A DNA stretch of 64,000 nucleotides, taken from contig CP066886.1 in the NCBI GenBank assembly GCA_016745315.1, positions 3,348,501-3,412,500 of the forward strand, written 5' to 3'. The DNA comes from Arthrospira sp. PCC 9108 (GTDB lineage Bacteria; Cyanobacteriota; Cyanobacteriia; Cyanobacteriales; Microcoleaceae). A program made the position numbers and the translations under genes. A model generated the notes under the pieces. It had not been told where the DNA came from and searched no databases. It worked only from the letters and a program-made list of their open reading frames with translations. Shown here piece after piece: positions 54,514 to 63,243 of this stretch. Position 1 is the stretch's first letter, and every line of letters starts with the position of its first letter.

Positions 54514-54823
54514 AGTATCAAAGTTGCTGTTTGAGCTAACCTATAGTAGTTGGCAATCGCTTTTGAGGTGTTTTCCAGCTTGATCGATGGCAGCAATAGC
54601 TCATCGATGGTACTAATTACGATATGATAGCAAACTAACACTGTCTGCCCTAAAGAAAACCGGGTAATGCCGCTAACATACTGTATATGGCAGTTAATAT
54701 AGCTGTTAGGAGTCCCCTCGCGTCAAGTTAAGTTGTCCACCAGGAGTAGTCTGAGGGGACTACTTGATCAGTTGTTAAGGTTCCTACCTGCTTTTTTTTG
54801 TGATTTTGTTCAACGGGGTCAAT

Positions 54824-55687
54824 ATGTACAAGAACTTGGATAATGTTCCGCCCATGACCAGCGAAGATATCCCCGAAGCGATTCGAGATACTCCCAAGTC
54901 TGATAATAGTAACCTGGGTAAGTCTAAGCGATCGCCAAAATTTTGGCAGTGGTTAGCCCTGGCTATAGCAGCCTTTGGGGTGGCGATCGCCCTCAACTAC
55001 CAATTTGGGATTTTTGTGGTAGATCGCACCTCTATCAACCTCTCAGCATCAGAAACAACTGATGCTATGCAACCGCCACCAACAACTAACCCACTACCCA
55101 CACCATCGGTTATCCCTAACCAAGTGTCCCAACTACCAGTTAATCTTCTGGGACATCTTCCCTATGAGGAAGCGCCCGAGAGTGAACTGAAAAATATTAC
55201 CGCTGATGGTGTAATCAGGTTACGTCGCGCCGCCGCTTATGCCTTTTTGGAAATGACTGATGCAGCCAGAAGAAGCGGCATTATTTTGGTTCCGATATCT
55301 GGGTTTCGGGGTTTGGAAGATCAGGAATTTTTGTTTTTTGACATCAAAGCCCAAAGGGGACAAGTTCCCAGTCAACGCGCCCAAGTAAGCGCCCCTCCTG
55401 GCTACAGTGAACATCACACCGGCTATGCTATTGATGTGGCTGATGCTAATTTTCCCGATACGGATCTCAGAGAGACTTTTGATCAAACTCCGGCTTTTAA
55501 ATGGCTACTGGATAATGCGGCTTTCTATAGTTTTGAGCTATCATTTCCGAAAGATAACCCCCTGGGGGTGAGTTATGAACCCTGGCACTGGCGTTATGTG
55601 GGCGATCGCCATAGTTTAGAAACCTTCTATAAAGCGCGGTCTATAGATGTAGCGTCTCCCTCTGACCTAGTGAACGGTGACAATTGA
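54824..55687 (+). CDS. D-alanyl-D-alanine carboxypeptidase family protein (VanY-like)
   Basis: About 287 aa from ATG 54824 (GGGG upstream); a GTG at 54800 would extend it. One hydrophobic anchor (about 40-58, FWQWLALAIAAFGVAIALNY) places it at the inner membrane facing the periplasm. The peptidase M15B motif is visible: GFRGLEDQEFLF, SEHHTGYAIDVADANF (zinc His and Asp) and EPWHWRYVGD (catalytic Glu and zinc His). It trims terminal D-Ala from peptidoglycan stems. It is followed by an M41-like peptidase gene 13 bases downstream, likely in the same operon. Confidence 0.9.
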   Translation: MYKNLDNVPPMTSEDIPEAIRDTPKSDNSNLGKSKRSPKFWQWLALAIAAFGVAIALNYQFGIFVVDRTSINLSASETTDAMQPPPTTNPLPTPSVIPNQVSQLPVNLLGHLPYEEAPESELKNITADGVIRLRRAAAYAFLEMTDAARRSGIILVPISGFRGLEDQEFLFFDIKAQRGQVPSQRAQVSAPPGYSEHHTGYAIDVADANFPDTDLRETFDQTPAFKWLLDNAAFYSFELSFPKDNPLGVSYEPWHWRYVGDRHSLETFYKARSIDVASPSDLVNGDN

Positions 55688-55700
55688 TAATAAGTGATAA

Positions 55701-56384
55701 ATGCGGGATACTTCTTTAAATCTGATTGCGATTACTATCTTTACCCTGACTTTAACTACCCTGGTAGCGCCTCTGTTGGAGATATCGGCGGCGGTTCCAG
55801 CCGGGATGGTTTTTGTATTATTGGGATTGGCTACTCTGGATACTTTTAGCCTACAGGGTCAAGGATCGACTATTTTAGTGGATTGGTTGGCGGGGGCTTC
55901 TGGTTCTCGGCGCGATCGCATTGTCCACCACGAAGCTGGTCACTTTTTGATGGCTTATTTGTTAGGTGTTCCGGTGGAAGGATATGCACTGACGGCTTGG
56001 GAAGCCTTTAGACAAGGACAAAAAGCCCAAGGAGGAGTCCGCTTTAATGATGTCGAGTTGATGGAACAACTTAACCATGGGGTGATTTCTTCAGAGGCGA
56101 TCGATAAATACTGTAAGGTGTGGATGGCGGGTATCGCTGCCGAAATTTTGGTTTATGATCAGGCTCTGGGGGGAGTTTCCGATCGCCAGAATATTAGGCG
56201 GTTATGGACTCAATTAAGGCGCTCACCTCAAGATGCTCAAATTAAGGAACGCTGGGCTATCTTACAGGCTCAAACTTTGCTCAAACAAAACTGGTGTACC
56301 TATGAAGCCTTGGCGGCGGCTATGGCTGAGGGTGCTTCTGTGGCTGAGTGTTATGGGTTAATTGGCGATCGCAAAGCCAGTTAA
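55701..56384 (+). CDS. FtsH (M41)-like zinc peptidase domain protein without AAA domain
   Basis: 227 aa. Two hydrophobic segments at the N-terminus (about 8-30 and 34-50). The metalloprotease motif is HHEAGH (about 76-81), followed downstream by AGIAAEILVYDQALGGVSDRQNI, matching the M41 pattern where a later Asp or Glu completes the zinc site. There is no AAA domain, unlike FtsH. Cyanobacteria and plants carry such stand-alone forms; their role is unclear. It probably is co-transcribed with the carboxypeptidase gene. Confidence 0.75.
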   Translation: MRDTSLNLIAITIFTLTLTTLVAPLLEISAAVPAGMVFVLLGLATLDTFSLQGQGSTILVDWLAGASGSRRDRIVHHEAGHFLMAYLLGVPVEGYALTAWEAFRQGQKAQGGVRFNDVELMEQLNHGVISSEAIDKYCKVWMAGIAAEILVYDQALGGVSDRQNIRRLWTQLRRSPQDAQIKERWAILQAQTLLKQNWCTYEALAAAMAEGASVAECYGLIGDRKAS

Positions 56385-56515
56385 TCCAAATATCCTCAAA
56401 ATATCCTCAAATAGTGATTTCATTGACCAAACGCTTAGTGAAAAACGCGATAAATTAGATGTCAAAAGTCAATGGACACCCCTTGCTGTTTTCATAAACA
56501 GGTAAGGATAAGGAT

Positions 56516-56884
56516 GTGGAGTGGGACAGGCTGATGACCTTTGAGGATATCTATCGATTTTTTCAAGACCCGCCGCCGATTTATCTAAATCGGGAGTTAG
56601 CGGTGTGCTATGTCTTATCGGTGTTTTTGGGTGAAGACTCCTATGGAACTGAGTTGATTAAACGCTTAGAGCAAGAATATAGGATCTATCGTCTGTCAGA
56701 TACAGTTCTCTATAGCGCTTTGAAGTTTTTGGAACGGGAGGGAACTATTAGCGGATACTGGAAAAAGGTTGACGGTCGAGGAAGACCCCGCCGAATGTAC
56801 CAAGTTTTACCCGAGTGTCGTCCCCTAGCCAAAGAACTGGCTCAACTGTGGTATGACTACACCAATAGCCGTAAAATAGTCTAG
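56516..56884 (+). CDS. PadR-family transcriptional regulator (Pex-like)
   Basis: 122 aa from GTG 56516 (AAGGATAAGGA upstream) or about 116 aa from ATG 56534. The PadR winged helix is clear: LAVCYVLSVFLGEDSYGTEL, LSDTVLYSALKFLEREGTIS and YWKKVDGRGRPRRMYQV. It resembles the cyanobacterial Pex subgroup, which includes a clock-period extender that binds the kaiA promoter in Synechococcus. The link to the clock is inference by similarity and no kai gene is in this window. It lies 30 bases upstream of the CcbB-like gene. Confidence 0.8.
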   Translation: MEWDRLMTFEDIYRFFQDPPPIYLNRELAVCYVLSVFLGEDSYGTELIKRLEQEYRIYRLSDTVLYSALKFLEREGTISGYWKKVDGRGRPRRMYQVLPECRPLAKELAQLWYDYTNSRKIV

Positions 56885-56914
56885 TGTAGTGTCCGCTAGT
56901 CGTTCCCGAAATTT

Positions 56915-57454
56915 ATGACCATTCCTGTTATTCCATCGACTTTTTTTCTGACCCTGTTATTGGCTGTCGGTCTGTTTTTCTTTATCAAGGCTTCGGTTAA
57001 GGAGCGAACTGAGCAGCAAACTATCTGTGTCCCCGAAGACGCGGACACTCTCTTAGACCAAATTCAGAATTATTTTCACTCGCGAGCCTACCGTGCGATC
57101 GCTATTGATCGCCAGGAAAATTCGATCACCTATGAAGGCTTAGTCCGCCCTAGCTGGTTCATGGCCATTTTCCTCACCCTGTTAACCGCTGTTGGTAGCC
57201 TGTGTTTGGGTTTGGTGTTGTCAATGGCTATCCCCGCTTCTGGCTATGGTTTTCTCGCCCTGGTGCTGTTGTCTCCTCTGGCTGGCTTTTTTTATTGGCA
57301 AAAGGCCAAGCGACCAGAGCAGGTGTTCCTACAACTGGAAGCCGTCAGAAGTTCTGAGAGCAGAACCGAGAGTCTGATTCGGGTTACAGCCCATAGAGAT
57401 GAACTGGCTACCTTAAAACAAGCTCTCGCTTCTAAGCAATCAGAGAACATTTAA
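56915..57454 (+). CDS. Cofactor assembly of complex C subunit B (CcbB-type, cytochrome b6)
   Basis: 179 aa membrane protein. One N-terminal span (about 8-24, FFLTLLLAVGLFFFIK), then a soluble loop, then a pair of spans (about 88-110, 115-132). The pattern fits the CCB2/CCB4-like proteins needed to attach heme c(n) to cytochrome b6 in the b6f complex. The assignment rests on overall resemblance (TICVPEDADTLLDQIQNYF) and topology. It probably shares a transcript with the PadR gene just upstream. Confidence 0.65.
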   Translation: MTIPVIPSTFFLTLLLAVGLFFFIKASVKERTEQQTICVPEDADTLLDQIQNYFHSRAYRAIAIDRQENSITYEGLVRPSWFMAIFLTLLTAVGSLCLGLVLSMAIPASGYGFLALVLLSPLAGFFYWQKAKRPEQVFLQLEAVRSSESRTESLIRVTAHRDELATLKQALASKQSENI

Positions 57455-57777
57455 GGCTAATAGCAACCCGATCTAACTTTTGGCATTAATTCCCCTAGCA
57501 CGACCAGTAATTGGCCGCCTAGCTTCTCCCCCTCTCCCCAAGCCAACGGGGACGCTCCCCAATTCAGGAACGATTAAATCAGAGAGGGTTCTCATACTTA
57601 GTCCTCGGCATACTCCTCCCGTTAACTTCTGGTATAACGGGAGACTCCTGCCGACATTAAGTTAATCTGATGACAAACCAATGTCTGGTTAATCTCCCTG
57701 TTCGGAACAGTTTGATCTCCCCAAATATGGCGGAATCCTGACACAAAAAATGATGTTGTCAGTTACAACATCCACAA
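57455..57777. other. Intergenic region with a long hairpin
   Basis: No gene supported; short open frames here lack ribosome sites. A nested palindrome is at 57605-57654: outer stem TCGGCA/TGCCGA and inner 9-bp stem CTCCCGTTA (57616-57624)/TAACGGGAG (57635-57643). A second GC-rich stretch around 57525-57560 (CTCCCC...GGGGAC) may also fold. It could be a small RNA or a mobile-element remnant. Confidence 0.4.
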
Positions 57778-58095
57778 CTAAACTCTTGCCGTTGTCGTCA
57801 CCAGGTTATTGTTTTTTTCAGCAATATGCTTTAGGCTGGGGAACAAAAAATGGTTTTCTTCGACATACTGAGCACCAAATAGACCTTTTTCCGCCCAAAA
57901 ATAGCGATCGGTCGTGTGTTCGTTTCTTTTGACCAGTAGCAAAGCCGGAGGAATTATGCCCTCAGAGTGAATATACTTGCGGGCGGCAGTTACCGGTTTA
58001 TCTTCGCCACTGGAAATGCTATATTGAGGCACGCATTCAAGAATGCGCCGTCCCTCTTGTCTGCGACGGCTCTTGCGCTTACGTCTTCTAGCCAA
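57778..58095 (-). CDS. Conserved small protein of unknown function with basic N-terminus
   Basis: 105 aa from TTG 58095. The TTG is supported by GAGGAGG 8 bases upstream and a -35/-10 pair (TTGAAA, 17 bases, TATAAT) just above. The first 17 residues are almost all basic (ARRRKRKSRRRQEGRR), suggesting nucleic-acid or ribosome binding. The middle (SSGEDKPVTAARKYIHSEG, RNEHTTDRYFWAEKGLFGAQ, YVEENHFLFPSL) looks strongly conserved in style. I do not recognise the family. Confidence 0.75.
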   Translation of the reverse strand: MARRRKRKSRRRQEGRRILECVPQYSISSGEDKPVTAARKYIHSEGIIPPALLLVKRNEHTTDRYFWAEKGLFGAQYVEENHFLFPSLKHIAEKNNNLVTTTARV

Positions 58096-58152
58096 TTTCT
58101 TTACCTCCTCTTTGAGCAGATGGGTGTAAATCTAGCTACCAAATACGAGTGA

Positions 58153-58181
58153 ATTATATACCTTATGGCCAGAAATTTCAA
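58153..58181 (-). promoter_or_regulatory. Sigma-70-type promoter of the small basic protein
   Basis: On the minus strand TTGAAA (58181-58176), 17 bases, TATAAT (58158-58153). It lies 58 bases upstream of the TTG start at 58095. Confidence 0.7.
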
Positions 58182-58457
58182 TAGATTTTAATACATTGAT
58201 ACAAATAAAAAATAATCACCCGGTTTTTTGGAACTCAAGGGATTATCCCTAGATGGTTTGACCCCCAAGTTGAGTTTCTCATGGTCCCATCACTCTCAAA
58301 AGGCAAAAGTGGACAGCCGTGGCCTGTGAATTCCAGACTACTATATAATCGGGATAGCGCCTTTGAGATCAAGTTTGATGGTTTGTGGGTCGGGTTAGTC
58401 TACCATACCACGGGGTAAATTAGTTCTGATTAAATTAATTGTTAATAAACCTTGCTC
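58182..58457. other. Intergenic region upstream of the GAF histidine kinase
   Basis: No gene seen. A -10 candidate TATAAT is at 58344-58349 for the plus-strand kinase; no good -35. Confidence 0.4.
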
Positions 58458-59861
58458 ATGGCTACCAGTCCGGAATTTATCACCCTTTGTCAAGCTCAAG
58501 TTTCCCTAATCACGGGTTTGGGAGCGTCTTTAAGTGTGGTATATCTGGCGGAAGATTGGGCGGCGGGTCAGCCAGGAAAACTGATCCCGATCGCCGCTTA
58601 TCCTGAAATACCTCGGTCATGGTCTGATGATCAAGTTCTGATCCAACTACCCCAGTCGGATTTTACCTGGTCTGTTAAACCTAGTCTCCTCCCCAGTGTA
58701 GCCCCCCAATCAGAAACTATTGCCAGGACAGAGACAGAAGAAGTGGAATCAGTACCAGATCCATCCCCAGAGTCGGACTGGGAAGATGGGGAGTCACATC
58801 AAAAACAAGTCCTCCCCCTAATTCACGATCGCATGGTGATGGGTTTTTTGGTGACAGGTCGCGATGACCGACCCTGGAATTCCCAAGAACAGCGACAACT
58901 TAGGGCGATCGCTCATACTCTTACTACTGCCTGTATTTTGGATCGACGTTCTCAATGGCTACAACAGGAAGTTAGACAGCAATATCAGCTACAGAGCCAA
59001 GAATACCAAACTCTACAGGGGTTATTGCATCAGCTAAAAAGTCCCCTGACTGCTTTGCGGACTTTTGGGAAACTGTTACTTAAACGCCTCAGCCCTGATG
59101 ACCGTAACTATAAACTGGCTGATAATATCCTCAGCCAAAGCGATCGCATGGAGGAACTACTCCAACAGGTCGATCTCACTGCGGAAAGAGGAGAAAATCT
59201 CCTCAGTCTCCCCTTTTCCTCCATTGAAGATAGCCAAACAGCCACAGTAGAATATGTAAACACTAGCCCCGAACCTCCGACACCAGTGGCTAAGTCCCCG
59301 GTTTTGCTACCTGCTACTGATATTATTGAACCGATTAAGGTTCAGGAGATTATTAACCCCCTATGGACGGCCACTTGTGCGATCGCTGATGAACGACAAC
59401 TTATATGTATTGCGGAAATTCCCCCACAAGTCCCTACAGTCAGAGGAAATGCTAAGGCCCTGCGGGAGGTGATGAGCAATCTTTTGGATAATGCACTTAA
59501 ATATACTCCCCCCGGCGGCGAGATTTATCTGAAAGTTGCCCAGAATTATGCGATCAACCATTGGCCTGATCCGGGTGTGGGTATTGCTATCAGTGACACG
59601 GGACCAGGAATTCCGCCTGGCGATCGCGATCGTCTATTTGAAAGAGGATATCGGGGTATTCAAGCTCAAGGAAATATTCCTGGTACTGGCCTGGGTTTGG
59701 CGATCGTCCAAGATTTACTCCAGCCAATGCAAGGAGAAATTCAGGTCTATTCTCCCTGTCTTCCTCAATGGCTACCCCAGGGAGTCACTCCCAAAACTGA
59801 AGCAGGAACAACTTTTATTATCGGCTTACCCGTCACTTTCGGTCGCTCTCCTGTTTCATAG
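58458..59861 (+). CDS. GAF-domain sensor histidine kinase (possibly Hik2/CSK-like)
   Basis: About 467 aa from ATG 58458 (a TTG lies 6 bases before). An N-terminal GAF-like domain (about 5-165) is interrupted by a Pro/Glu/Ser-rich insert (about 85-110). The HisKA helix reads LLHQLKSPLTALRTFGKLLL (His about 198), and HATPase motifs are NLLDNALKYTPPGG, DTGPGIPPGD and GTGLGLAIV. No membrane span. The HQLKSPLTALR form of the H-box and the GAF domain are reminiscent of Hik2/chloroplast sensor kinase, which senses plastoquinone redox state. I cannot confirm this by eye. No response regulator is adjacent. Confidence 0.85.
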   Translation: MATSPEFITLCQAQVSLITGLGASLSVVYLAEDWAAGQPGKLIPIAAYPEIPRSWSDDQVLIQLPQSDFTWSVKPSLLPSVAPQSETIARTETEEVESVPDPSPESDWEDGESHQKQVLPLIHDRMVMGFLVTGRDDRPWNSQEQRQLRAIAHTLTTACILDRRSQWLQQEVRQQYQLQSQEYQTLQGLLHQLKSPLTALRTFGKLLLKRLSPDDRNYKLADNILSQSDRMEELLQQVDLTAERGENLLSLPFSSIEDSQTATVEYVNTSPEPPTPVAKSPVLLPATDIIEPIKVQEIINPLWTATCAIADERQLICIAEIPPQVPTVRGNAKALREVMSNLLDNALKYTPPGGEIYLKVAQNYAINHWPDPGVGIAISDTGPGIPPGDRDRLFERGYRGIQAQGNIPGTGLGLAIVQDLLQPMQGEIQVYSPCLPQWLPQGVTPKTEAGTTFIIGLPVTFGRSPVS

Positions 59862-59951
59862 CCACACATGATATCGTATAATTTTTGAGCGCAGTTACCA
59901 CCCGAAAAATCAACCCCACTGTTCTAGAAAAATACTAGGGACATCTATAGC

Positions 59952-60500
59952 ATGAATGAATTGGTTAAACGAGAGGATATTCTCGCTAGAGCCGAAGATA
60001 GAAGAAATTTATGTAGAATTATGTCTTGGGCGCATCTTTATGTGTCAATTCGTTGGTCTCACACTAATTTATATATCGGTATTCCTAGCACCGTTTTAGC
60101 GGCCGCTGCTAGTGTGCAAGCGATCGCAGATTTGCAAGCGGAAAATGGCGCCAGCTATGGATTATATATTGTATTTTCAATTATGGTGGCGAGTTTGGCT
60201 CCTTTATTGACTTTTCTCAATCCTATGGATAGGGCTAGTAACCACTTGGCCGCTTCTCGTGTCTATGAACAAATGGGAGATGCTTATGATAAATTCTTGC
60301 TTTATTGTCTCGTTAATCCCCAGGATCTGATTGTTGAACTGGAAAAATTAGTATCCTTAAATGAGCAGTATAATGAACTTAAAAAACCTCTACCAATTAC
60401 CCCGGAATGGGCTTATAAAAAATCTGTCAAACAGTCTAAAGATAAAAATTTGGTCGCCACTTTTGCTGAGAATTATGATGGCAAAGTCAATGTAAAATAA
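59952..60500 (+). CDS. SLATT-like two-transmembrane protein
   Basis: 182 aa. Two hydrophobic spans (about 48-63, 72-96) with the conserved-looking flanks IRWSHTNLYIGIPSTVLAAA and LTFLNPMDRASNHLAASRVY. This matches the SLATT (SMODS and SLOG-associating two-TM effector) pattern: helix, TM, short loop, TM, then a charged helix (F-L-N/K-P-x-x-R-A). Known SLATT proteins are predicted membrane-perforating effectors of nucleotide-signal defence systems. No SMODS nucleotidyltransferase, SLOG or reverse transcriptase gene is adjacent. It is followed 16 bases later by another two-TM protein. Assignment by motif resemblance only. Confidence 0.6.
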   Translation: MNELVKREDILARAEDRRNLCRIMSWAHLYVSIRWSHTNLYIGIPSTVLAAAASVQAIADLQAENGASYGLYIVFSIMVASLAPLLTFLNPMDRASNHLAASRVYEQMGDAYDKFLLYCLVNPQDLIVELEKLVSLNEQYNELKKPLPITPEWAYKKSVKQSKDKNLVATFAENYDGKVNVK

Positions 60501-60516
60501 GCCTAAACATCCTGCC

Positions 60517-61170
60517 ATGATACCTGATTTAGAAGGTTTAGAAATTAGCCGAGGAGAACTTAAACACCTCAGCGGACTGGGTATCAACCGAGTCTACCGA
60601 CCTGCTACTGTTAAAAAGTTGTTCCATGAGGCATTAAAAACTTTGCTGGCTATGGGTTTAGTCTTACTCAGTTATGGGATACTAATTGGGATTTTTCCAG
60701 CGGATCAAACGGTTTTGGTCGTCATTCATGCGATCGCCTGTTTGGGGTTAATTGTTGATGATGCACTGAAAATTATCACAACTTGGCGGCATAAATCTTT
60801 AATAGCTATTTGGATGCAAGTTGAGCGATATAATAGAATTATTCATGCGATCGCCTTTTGTGATCAACTGGAAAATGCCGGAAATCCTACCGCTAAAGTC
60901 ACTGACCGTTCCCAAATTCTTAGCGCCTTGAAAATGATTAGGGAAGAATTGGTTAGAACCCTTAATACAGAGGCAATGATTCGCCGGAATCGTTCCTTAA
61001 TTAAACAATCGTCCCATCTGTTTCCCTGTGATGTTTCTAATTTAACGATACCTCAATGGCAAGACTCTACTACCCCTGATCATCAAATGTTAGCAGAAGC
61101 CTGGGATATTGCTATGGCTGTGGAAGCTATAGTTATCAAATCTGTTAAGCTACGGGATAAGTATCTTTAA
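60517..61170 (+). CDS. Two-transmembrane protein of unknown function, partner of the SLATT-like gene
   Basis: 217 aa. A soluble N-terminus (ISRGELKHLSGLGINRVYRP), two spans (about 40-62 and 66-88; LLAMGLVLLSYGILIGIF, VLVVIHAIACLGLIVDDAL) and a C-terminal helical soluble half (VERYNRIIHAIAFCDQLENA, AMIRRNRSLIKQSSHLFP). I do not recognise the family. Tight spacing with the SLATT-like gene and similar topology suggest a two-component membrane complex. The end is 25 bases from purU. Confidence 0.65.
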   Translation: MIPDLEGLEISRGELKHLSGLGINRVYRPATVKKLFHEALKTLLAMGLVLLSYGILIGIFPADQTVLVVIHAIACLGLIVDDALKIITTWRHKSLIAIWMQVERYNRIIHAIAFCDQLENAGNPTAKVTDRSQILSALKMIREELVRTLNTEAMIRRNRSLIKQSSHLFPCDVSNLTIPQWQDSTTPDHQMLAEAWDIAMAVEAIVIKSVKLRDKYL

Positions 61171-61195
61171 CATTAACCATCAAACCAACAGCCAA

Positions 61196-62056
61196 ATGAA
61201 GATGAAATCACCTACTGCTACTTTACTGGTTTTCTGTCCAGACCGTCGTGGACTGGTGGCGAAAATTGCCAATTTTATCTACTCTAATGGTGGCAATATT
61301 ATTCACGCTGACCAACATACTGATGCTTCAGCTCAATTGTTTTTAACTAGGATTGAATGGGAGTTAAAAGACTTTAATTTACCCAGAGATGTCATTGGGC
61401 CTGCTTTTAGTGCGATCGCCAAACCTTTAGAGGCAAATTGGCAACTACATTTTTCTGATACTATCCCCAGAATTGCTATCTGGGTGACTAAGCAAGACCA
61501 TTGTTTATTAGACCTATTATGGCGATGGCAAGCTCAAGAAATTCCGGCGGAAATTCCCCTAATTATTAGTAATCATCCCGACCTTAAACCTATTGCGGAT
61601 CAGTTGGCGATCGCCTTTCATCATATCCCCATGACTCCCGACACTAAAAACGCACAAGAAGCCCAGCAGCTTGAGTTATTAAGACAACACAAAATAGATT
61701 TAGTCGTTTTAGCTAAATATATGCAAATTCTCAGCCCTCAATTTGTTAGTAGTTTCCCTTCAATTATTAATATTCATCACTCTTTTTTACCTGCTTTTCC
61801 CGGAGCAAATCCCTATCAGCGCGCCTATGACCGGGGGGTAAAAATTATCGGTGCTACCGCCCATTATGTCACTGCAGATCTCGATGAAGGACCTATAATA
61901 GAACAAGATGTTGTTCGTGTCAGCCACCGAGATACAGTTGCTGACCTAGTTCGCAAAGGCAAAGATTTAGAGCGATTAGTATTATCTCGCGCCGTCCGTT
62001 TTCACCTCCAACACCGTGTTTTAGTCTATGGTAATCGCACCGTAGTTTTTGCTTGA
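61196..62056 (+). CDS. purU: Formyltetrahydrofolate deformylase
   Basis: 286 aa (ATG 61196, or 61202). An N-terminal ACT domain (LLVFCPDRRGLVAKIANFIY, NGGNIIHADQHTD) is followed by a formyltransferase-fold catalytic domain. The active-site motif INIHHSFLPAFPGANPYQRA contains the catalytic Asn-His, and GATAHYVTADLDEGPIIEQD holds the catalytic Asp. It hydrolyses 10-formyl-THF to THF plus formate, feeding purine synthesis and one-carbon balance. Full length for the family. Confidence 0.95.
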   Translation: MKMKSPTATLLVFCPDRRGLVAKIANFIYSNGGNIIHADQHTDASAQLFLTRIEWELKDFNLPRDVIGPAFSAIAKPLEANWQLHFSDTIPRIAIWVTKQDHCLLDLLWRWQAQEIPAEIPLIISNHPDLKPIADQLAIAFHHIPMTPDTKNAQEAQQLELLRQHKIDLVVLAKYMQILSPQFVSSFPSIINIHHSFLPAFPGANPYQRAYDRGVKIIGATAHYVTADLDEGPIIEQDVVRVSHRDTVADLVRKGKDLERLVLSRAVRFHLQHRVLVYGNRTVVFA

Positions 62057-62072
62057 AATTAGCCGAATCATG

Positions 62073-62291
62073 TCAGATTTGATCTGGTAGGCTAACCGGG
62101 AAAGTTTCCCCGTTAAAAGTTACGCGATCGCCTTCTATTAATTTTCGTCCCCGTCTAGTTTCTATTTCTCCATTAACCATTACATAACCCGACTGAATAA
62201 AAGCCTTAGCTTGTCCGCCACTTTGCACTAACCCCGACCGTTTCAAAAACTTATCTAGTTTGATGTTTTGTTCTGTAACTTTCACCACCAT
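62073..62291 (-). CDS. YbcJ-like S4 RNA-binding mini-protein
   Basis: 72 aa, essentially a single S4 domain: IKLDKFLKRSGLVQSGGQAK, AFIQSGYVMVNGE, ETRRGRKLIEGDRVTF. YbcJ/RlbA-type proteins bind RNA and ribosome-associated forms are known, role unclear. It converges with purU, 16 bases between stops. Confidence 0.85.
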   Translation of the reverse strand: MVVKVTEQNIKLDKFLKRSGLVQSGGQAKAFIQSGYVMVNGEIETRRGRKLIEGDRVTFNGETFPVSLPDQI

Positions 62292-62308
62292 TTCCTCAAT
62301 TTAATTTC

Positions 62309-63013
62309 TCAATTTAATTTCTCAATCCACTCAGGAATTACCTCAAGAGAACCATACCACTTTCCTGGAGATCTGGGAGAATGCCAAACATTATCTAAGG
62401 TGATATTTTCAGCCCCTTCTAAATGGGCAGCCTCAATAGGTGTAATGCCATCACCCCAAGTATTTCCCACCCCCACAGTTATTTTATAGCTGTTATAAGC
62501 TAGTAATTGTCCTCGCTTACGTCCCCCCATAATCGCTTTACCAGCTATACAAATATAGCGGATATCTTCATAGAATGCACCCGGATAATTAAACTTGACA
62601 AAATCCAAATTTTTGCGAGTCCATTGTTCCTGACTAATATGGGGAGTGCCCAAGGTGATGAGACTCTTTATATATGGTCGCGCATTCCACAAACCCTGGG
62701 TATCTTCCTTAACATCATTATGAATAGTATAGGGTTTTTCTCCCATATAAATTCTGGCAATCCAACCCCCAGCAGAATGACCAATTAAGTTAACTTGATC
62801 AGAACTATACTCAAGCCTAGTTTGCTGTACCGTCGTATTAATTTTACGCAAAATCGGCACCATTGACCTACCGCCAACTGTCGGCAACCAATCGCGTTTT
62901 TTGATGGGAACAATATGGGTCGGTATTCCCTCCCTTTGCAGGAATTGTCCTAACTCCTGATAGTCTTTGAATGAGGCAAAATAGCCGGGAATAATCACAG
63001 TAGGTCTGGGCAT
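62309..63013 (-). CDS. Alpha/beta hydrolase, lipase-like
   Basis: 234 aa. The nucleophile elbow is LIGHSAGGWIARIYMG (Ser about 78). Before it, VIIPGYFASFKDYQELGQFL gives the oxyanion strand of lipases/acyl-transferases (PGY.. in place of HGF). A later Asp and a His (DGITPIEAAHLEGAENITLD, VWHSPRSPGKWYGS) are placed to complete the triad. No signal peptide, so cytoplasmic or thylakoid-surface. Plant homologs of this shape act on lipids; the substrate here is unknown. It ends 17 bases before the S4 mini-protein gene and probably is co-transcribed with it. Confidence 0.8.
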   Translation of the reverse strand: MPRPTVIIPGYFASFKDYQELGQFLQREGIPTHIVPIKKRDWLPTVGGRSMVPILRKINTTVQQTRLEYSSDQVNLIGHSAGGWIARIYMGEKPYTIHNDVKEDTQGLWNARPYIKSLITLGTPHISQEQWTRKNLDFVKFNYPGAFYEDIRYICIAGKAIMGGRKRGQLLAYNSYKITVGVGNTWGDGITPIEAAHLEGAENITLDNVWHSPRSPGKWYGSLEVIPEWIEKLN

Positions 63014-63243
63014 TTTTCAGCAATTAAATCCTTTTGAGTCCGTTGAGCAGTTGGCAAATCTTGGCGATCGCCTCCAAGACTTAAATCAAATGATACAATG
63101 AAGCGTTTACCCTTGTCGTTTTGTGCGAGTACAGATTGGTGTCAAGGGACTTAATGCGATCGCTTTTTTGTCCTAGGTGGGAATTTGTACTTATTTTGTC
63201 CATTTTCCCAGTAGGCTGTCATCCATTGGGCCAGTATGATAAC

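Noticed and set aside
57480..57932. Short plus-strand frames in the gap and across the small basic protein gene
   Set aside because: No ribosome sites, unusual composition, and the second is antisense to a better-supported gene with a consensus promoter.
59952..60500. Calling the SLATT-like pair a CBASS system
   Set aside because: No nucleotidyltransferase or other CBASS component is present in the window.
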